Shown here piece after piece: positions 58,877 through 64,000 of a DNA stretch of 64,000 nt. Made by a program: the position numbers and the translations under genes. Source of the stretch: Rebecca billardiae RCC1528 (lineage: Eukaryota; Haptophyta); assembly GCA_965240325.2 (NCBI GenBank), contig OZ251225.1, positions 868,001 to 932,000 on the forward strand, given 5' to 3'. Each line of letters begins with the position of its first letter. The stretch's first letter is position 1. The notes below the pieces were generated by a model that was not told the DNA's origin, ran no database searches, and saw nothing but the letters and a program-made list of their open reading frames with translations.

Positions 58877-60311
58877 TGCGTGGGGCTGCGATGCCCGGTG
58901 CGCCCAGCTGATCGTGGCCTACCCGCAGCCGAACGATGCACTGCCTCTTCAATGAAGCCAAACCCGGGCTGGCTGCCTGCACAGCAATTGGCGGCCGCCG
59001 AGCACATGCACTCCGGGCACTGTCAGCCGCCGGCAGGCGGCAGCCCCATCATAGATCGCATCATCTACTGGTACTGCCAGCCAGCCAGCCCGAGGGCGAT
59101 GTGCGCACCGTGTCGGCCGGCGCCGCGGGCGGCACTGACGTGAGTGGCACCGTGAGTCGATTGTCAGTGTCAGCAGACATCAGTGAGTCACCCCGGAGTG
59201 ACCAGGTGGCCCGGGCCGGTCCGGCCGTCCGCGTGGCGCGTCTGCGACCGCGCGGCGCCGAGTGAGCCCGAGTGGCTGCTGGCTCCCCGGGACCCGGCGG
59301 CTCCGGTTCGCGGACCCGCGCCGCCTACTACAGGTCACAGGAACGTGAACCGGCCGCGAAGAATCATCGAAGATGCCATCCTCTGTAACCTGCTCGATCT
59401 GTTTTCACGACCCGCATCATACCCGCCTGTGCGTTCTGGCTGCATGCCTCTTTCTGATTTAGGACTCATCAACCAGTGATGGCATCGGCCAACGGCCCCG
59501 GGCACGCGCGCCTCGGGCTTGGACGGCGGAATACTGGTTAATGCGCCGCCAGCCGTCCGCGCCGAATCCCGAGACGGGCATCATGCTGTGGAGTGTGGTC
59601 GTGGAGTCGGTGGATTCTGCACTTTTTCGACGCTGCGCAGGTTCGCCAGCCCCCGCACGTCTGGGTTATGAGAGTGCGTCCGAACAGCCGAGCTGGCGAG
59701 CACACCTCACATGACTGACTAATAATACTGCTACAGTTTATTTGTTTTAACGACGTGCGTAAGGCTCACGGTGGCACGTTGCCGCGCCATCCTTCATCGC
59801 ACGCTCTCCGAAGAGAGACCTGGAAACTGGTTTGAACCCATGACCTCGGACGCGTGTTATCTACAGTTTAAGACTAAGATTACTATTTAAAGAGACGCAC
59901 ACAGCTCAGGCAGCCGGCAGGCGAGAGTTGACGCCCGCCAACTGGCAACTGTCACCGCCCATGACGCCGTCGCCGATCGGGTGGCGCCGTCGGAAGATTC
60001 ATTTAGCCGTCCGCCTGCGAGGCCTGGATGAGGGCTGCGGCCGCCTCGCGGCGCGCCATCGCCCGTCGTTCTCGCCCCACCATCGTCCGCACTCCTATTG
60101 TAAGGTACCGAGTATTGTACTCTTCTGCTCGTACTGTCGCGTACGTTCTCATCTCAGTGAACAGTCTGAACAGTCTGCCGTGCGAGTCTCGTTCGTCATC
60201 AAGAGTCTCATCATCAGTCTGATTCTCCGCCTGAGGGCCTGACATGACCCGACGACGCCGCGAACGCTGTCGCTTTCCACGTCCGCAGGTCCGCTTGCCT
60301 TGCAACTCGAG
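58877..60311. other. Gene-free interval with repeat E copy 5
   Basis: No coding region supported in 58877-59880. 59885-60110 is repeat E. 60110-60311 leads into the CxxC protein gene. Confidence 0.4.
59885..60110 (+). repeat. Dispersed repeat family E, copy 5
   Basis: Head AGAGACGCACACAGCTCAGG (59891), then AACTGTCACCGCCCATGACG, GTCGGAAGATTCATTTAGCC and GCCTGGATGAGGGCTGCGGC, in the same order as copy 2. Confidence 0.75.
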
Positions 60312-60784
60312 ATGCCGAACCTCACTCCCAGTGTCGAGTTCGCGCACGTCGCGCGAGAGTGGCGCTGCAAGTGGAGTGAGGATGGGGAGAAGGCATCGCT
60401 CGAGGCGGCACAGCAGGCCTTCAACGGTGATTGCGGGCACGCGCGGCGCCCCTGCGATGGGTTTTGTGCTGTGTGCGCGGCTGCCGCGGCATGACGTTCT
60501 GACCACCGCCCAATCACGCATCCGGCATCGCTGCGCCCCCACATCACCGACACGCACCAGGAATCGTGGGCGACCTGAAGAAGGTCGACGGTGTCGTTAG
60601 CGTGCAGCGCATCGTGTGCGGTGGTTGCCACGACTTCAAGATCATCGCCAAGCTGAATGCGGAGAAATTTGGCGCCTTCGAGGCCAGCGGTCACGGGCCA
60701 GAGGCTGGCTTCCTCGAGAAGCTGCGTGCCGTGCCTGGCGTGACGGACGTCGAGACGCAGACTTACACCATTGAAGAGATGTAA
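60312..60784 (+). CDS. Small conserved-looking CxxC protein, two exons
   Basis: Exon 1 60312-60426, intron 60427-60560 (134 nt, GTGATT...GCACCAG, phase 1), exon 2 60561-60784; 112 residues. No family recognised with certainty. The spliced protein reads MPNLTPSVEFAHVAREWRCK, WSEDGEKASLEAAQQAFNGI, VGDLKKVDGVVSVQRIVCGG, CHDFKIIAKLNAEKFGAFEA ... VPGVTDVETQTYTIEEM. The pattern helix - strand (VSVQRIVCGGCHDFKIIAKL) - helix (PEAGFLEKLRAVPG) - strand (VETQTYTIEE) suggests a small ferredoxin-like alpha/beta fold with a CxxC that could bind metal or be redox-active. Balanced composition, unlike the surrounding GC-rich noise, and clean splice support that this is a real gene. Confidence 0.6.
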
Positions 60785-63021
60785 ACCATGCTGCAGCTGA
60801 CTGCTCGGCAGCAGATGCGCGACGCCAACATGCCAAGCATGCGCGTGGCACACAGACCGGCATCTGCAGTACCATTTATCTATCAGTGCACACGAGCTGC
60901 CCATGCGCATTCGATCCTCAAGTCCACCACTCTCAACAAGGCAGATGGGGTTGGCACATCATTCGCAGGCATGTGTCCACCGGGCACCTGGTCTCCCAAA
61001 TCTACCTATGGCCTGCGGACAACTTACTGATCGGCTGCCCGCCGGGGTGGGCCCGGCGCGGCGGCGCCGCGGTGGCGCTCCGGGCGGCGGGCGCGGCTTC
61101 GGGCGCGGCCGGGACCGCGCGGCGTGGGCCCCGGTCGGGCATCTGCTGACGCCGAAGCCCGAAGGCCCATCATTATGTCGGAGCCGGCCGCTGGGGGGTG
61201 ACCCGTCGGCAAGTCAGCCTGAAGTCGGCAACTGCGGGGGCGGGCCGCCCGAACGGCGAACCGCTCACAGAATAGTGAGCGTAAGTTCGACGAGCCTAAG
61301 CCGGCGGACTCTCCCGCGAGTGCAGATGACTCAGGAGTCGTTCACATGCACTTAGTACACGCCTACAGTAACGGCGGACTTAAGAATGCTACGCGGAGTC
61401 ACGGTTACGGATATTATGATGATGAATAACTTGCTCGTGCACTACTCGGCTCGCGCGGAGTAACTGGCGCAGTGACAGCGTCCGACGGTCCGTGCTGTGT
61501 GACAGCACTACGGACGGGCTGTCAACTCCCGACACAGTCGCCGTCACACTGACACTCTGGTCACTCTGCCGGCGGCGCCCGTCCGGAGGACGAGTAGTAA
61601 GAAGTAATAACTTATTTATAAAATAAAATTGGATGTATGACTGTGTCTGTTAGCCTTCCTGGCGGGCCTGACGACGTCAGTTACCAACGACGACAACAAC
61701 ATCAACCCCAGTGGCAACCAACATCAACGTGCGCTGACACCACTGCCACTGAGCACTGCAAGCTTCGACCAGTACCACGACGTCGACAGACGAATCAGGA
61801 GAGCTGCGCCCTCGTGCCTGTGTCTTTAAATTAATCATATACAGAATTAGCCTCAGTCTCGGACAAACCGTAGAGTCTATGACTACGACTGAGACTACTC
61901 AGTCGCATGCAGCTGAAAGCTGTCAGTGCTAGTCCGTAGTCGGAGAGACTTTTCAGAGCTATAGTGCAGTCGTCAATTGTGCCGCGTCAGCCGCGGAACT
62001 GAGATGGAACTAATTAATTGCGGTACGTCGGATATAACTATATGCTGATGCAACCCGTTGCCTACTTACGGCGACGCGCACCGCGGGCGGCCGGCCTGAG
62101 GCCCGTGCACTCGGGCACTTGGGCCACTAGCTGCGTGTCCCACGTGAGGGGTGGTGACGGTTGTGAGCGAACGTCGAGAGACAAGACACACTGACACAAA
62201 ACAAGTCAGTGTCCACTGAATACCTGCCCCGGTTCACCAACTTAGCCCGTAGTAGTATTAGTAATAGTACGGCACGGCGAATAGTCTGCACTGCGGCCTG
62301 GATGGCCGTACAGAGCGGGTGGGCTCTTGAACTCTCCACGGCGCCGCCCGGTGGCCGGTGGCGCACGCGACACACACGGAGTTCAAAGCTACAGGTACCC
62401 GCTCAGGAGTGCACCGCCGCACAGCGGCTCAGGAGCTACGTGACCATCAAGTGACCAGGATAGCTCCCCGCCAATTCGCGGTGTCTGGTGGTCAGTGACT
62501 GAGCCGTGTCGTCTCGTGGCAGTGGTGCGGCGCACGCCAGGGCGTGCAGACAGAAGAGAGGACGGCATGGAAGCGGCCTCCTCTTGGAGCCGCCCGCGTT
62601 CAGCCGGAGCCACCCGCCATGCTGCTTCGCCATGCAGCGACGCAGAAGACGTGGCGTAGTCACGGAAGTCGTCGTCGCACATTTCGACCGACGACGAAAT
62701 CAATCGTTCACACAAAAAAGACGGACCGACCGTTCGCCAGGCTTCTCAAGTCCCCCCCGCCCAACTCCGGCTAGGGAGCCCCGTAATCAGCAAGCGCTGA
62801 TAGGCTCCGGATTGGGTTCTTGTGGCCAGTGGGCCTCTCAGATGGCCAATCAGCGTGCCGCCTCGCAACCCAAAGACCGCGGCTATCGAGGCCCCACCAC
62901 GCGCGCGGCGCGGCGGCCGCCGCAACAGCAGCCTCGCGAGGCCTGTCTCGGCCGCGAGGGTTTGGCTTCGCTGCCTTCCCCCCCACCGTGGTCGGGCCTC
63001 CGCCCCCAGCCCCCGGCGACA
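60785..63021. other. Gene-free interval
   Basis: 2.2 kb without a supported gene. 61030-61150 is a GGC/CGG-rich patch; 61600-61640 and 61825-62050 are AT-rich. The word GACGAATCAGGAG at 61789 is a fragment of repeat D. 62750-63020 is GC-rich and likely contains the promoter and 5' UTR of the zinc-finger gene. Confidence 0.4.
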
Positions 63022-64000
63022 ATGTCGTGGCAGCAGCCGCACCACCACCCCGACTCGCTGTACGCGCCGTTCCCGCCGCCCGGTCCGCCGGGCCCGTTCA
63101 TGCCGAGCGCGCCGAACGGCCTCCTCGCGCCGCCGCCTGTCTCGGCCCCAATCCCCCAGATGCCGCCGATGCCGCCTGGCTACCAGGGCGGCGGCCCGTC
63201 GCAGATGCATGCGGGCTCCATGTCTGGCATGGGCGGCGCGGGCAGCCAGCTCGTGCTGCCGCCCGATTTCGTGCCCCCTCCGAGCACGCTGCCGACCAGC
63301 GCGCCCACCTCGCAGCCGACGCCGCCTCCACCCGCCAAGCAGCGGGCGTCGAAGAAGGCGGCGGCTGCGGCCGCCGCGCCAGCGGGCGCGCCGCCGCCGC
63401 AGCGCATTGTGGACGGCAAGCTGCCGCCGGGCACGTACATCGGGCGTACCGTGGTCGAGAACAACCGCGTGATCAAGATCGCGCAGCCGTACACGACCGG
63501 CCACCTCACCTGCCCGTACTACCCCGACTGCGAGCGCACGTTCAAGCATGCCTCGGAGCGCGTCATCCACGTGCGCAAGGTGCACACGGGCGAGAAGCCG
63601 TTCAAGTGCTCGTACGAGGGGTGCGACAAGCGGTTCTGCTCGTCCAAGCAGCTCAAGTCACACGAGCGCTCGCACAGCAACGAGAAGCCCTTCGTGTGCA
63701 CCGAGTGCGGCAAGGGCCTCGGGTGCGCCGCCGAGCGCGAGCGCCGCACGTGCCCCTGCTCGCGCGCGCCCCGGCCTGCGCCATCCCGCCCGTGGCGCGG
63801 CGCGCGCGCGGCTCGCGCGCTGAGCAGGCGGCGCCCCTTCCCTCCCCCCTCGCCCGCCCCGCCGACGCAGCACCTCGTGCGCGCTCGCCTACCACGTGAA
63901 GGCCGTGCACACGAAGGAGCGGCCGTTCAAGTGCGAGCTGGAGAGCTGCGGCCTCACGTACATGACCAAGGCGGACCTCGACCGGCACTACGCCAAGCAC
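63022..64000 (+). CDS. C2H2 zinc-finger protein, 5' part, gene runs off the right edge
   Basis: Exon 1 63022-63722, intron 63723-63870 (148 nt, GTGCGC...CGACGCAG, phase 2), exon 2 63871-64000 and beyond. N-terminal ~125 residues are Pro/Met/Gly-rich (MSWQQPHHHPDSLYAPFPPP...), then a Lys/Ala linker. Four C2H2 fingers with TGEKP-type linkers: LTCPYYPDCERTFKHASERV with HVRKVHTGEKP; FKCSYEGCDKRFCSSKQLKS with HERSHSNEKP; FVCTECGKGLGTSCALAYHV with KAVHTKERP; FKCELESCGLTYMTKADLDR with HYAKH. Fingers of the CxxxxC type and strong linkers recall TFIIIA/ZNF-type DNA binders. The intron splits finger three; splicing restores Gly in GKGLG. Nuclear DNA- or RNA-binding protein; target unknown. Confidence 0.88.
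   Translation, partial: MSWQQPHHHPDSLYAPFPPPGPPGPFMPSAPNGLLAPPPVSAPIPQMPPMPPGYQGGGPSQMHAGSMSGMGGAGSQLVLPPDFVPPPSTLPTSAPTSQPTPPPPAKQRASKKAAAAAAAPAGAPPPQRIVDGKLPPGTYIGRTVVENNRVIKIAQPYTTGHLTCPYYPDCERTFKHASERVIHVRKVHTGEKPFKCSYEGCDKRFCSSKQLKSHERSHSNEKPFVCTECGKGLGCAAERERRTCPCSRAPRPAPSRPWRGARAARALSRRRPFPPPSPAPPTQHLVRARLPREGRAHEGAAVQVRAGELRPHVHDQGGPRPALRQA

Overview
The window looks like nuclear DNA of a GC-rich unicellular alga, most probably a haptophyte (prymnesiophyte). The evidence is strongly eukaryotic: a kinesin, a longin R-SNARE, importin-11-like HEAT protein, cytosolic ribosomal protein S24e, AP2 and C2H2 zinc-finger proteins, a tRNA-Gly with internal Pol III boxes, and eleven short GT-AG introns (92-166 nt) that I could place to the base by restoring family-conserved protein sequence. 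Coding regions are extremely GC-rich and Ala/Arg-rich, and several proteins start with signal-peptide-like or bipartite plastid presequences. The haptophyte assignment is inference; no rRNA or organelle gene is present to test it.

Layout. 1-7.4 kb: a secreted FG-GAP repeat protein running off the left edge, an aldehyde dehydrogenase, a SAM+IQ protein, and lipoyl synthase (two exons), head-to-head with a kinesin (7.4-10.9 kb). 11.3-16.2 kb: a nested transposon pair, a 3.17-kb element with perfect 31-bp terminal inverted repeats (TIRs) and a 7-bp target duplication sitting inside a 1.7-kb element whose second, intact copy lies inverted at 23.7-25.4 kb. Between the two copies are a small secreted Cys-rich protein, a giant sulfotransferase-glycosyltransferase fusion and a VAMP7-type SNARE. 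25.6-29.7 kb: a membrane protein with an ATPase-like domain, then a 308-bp fold-back repeat and a long gene-free stretch. 29.8-37.9 kb: a four-exon coiled-coil protein, an RsuA-family pseudouridine synthase, a small heat-shock protein, a GNAT-like protein and a plastid-type protein of the DUF4864/NTF2 kind. 39.2-43.9 kb: tRNA-Gly(CCC), a membrane protein made of two tandem copies of one domain, and an importin-11-like protein. 44.9-52.4 kb: two AP2-domain paralogs flank an unusual element: an archaeo-eukaryotic primase-like gene between ~393-bp inverted repeats, followed by twelve ~105-bp tandem units built around GTGTTAC words. 54.9-58.9 kb: two ankyrin-repeat proteins bracket RPS24. 60.3 kb: a small CxxC protein. 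63.0 kb-end: a C2H2 zinc-finger protein running off the right edge.

The genes are not a pathway; this is an ordinary mixed housekeeping neighbourhood (trafficking, cytoskeleton, nuclear import, RNA modification, lipoylation) heavily interrupted by DNA transposons and at least five families of dispersed repeats, one of which supplies the ends of predicted proteins. The most interesting object is the primase/inverted-repeat/tandem-array element at 47.0-50.4 kb.
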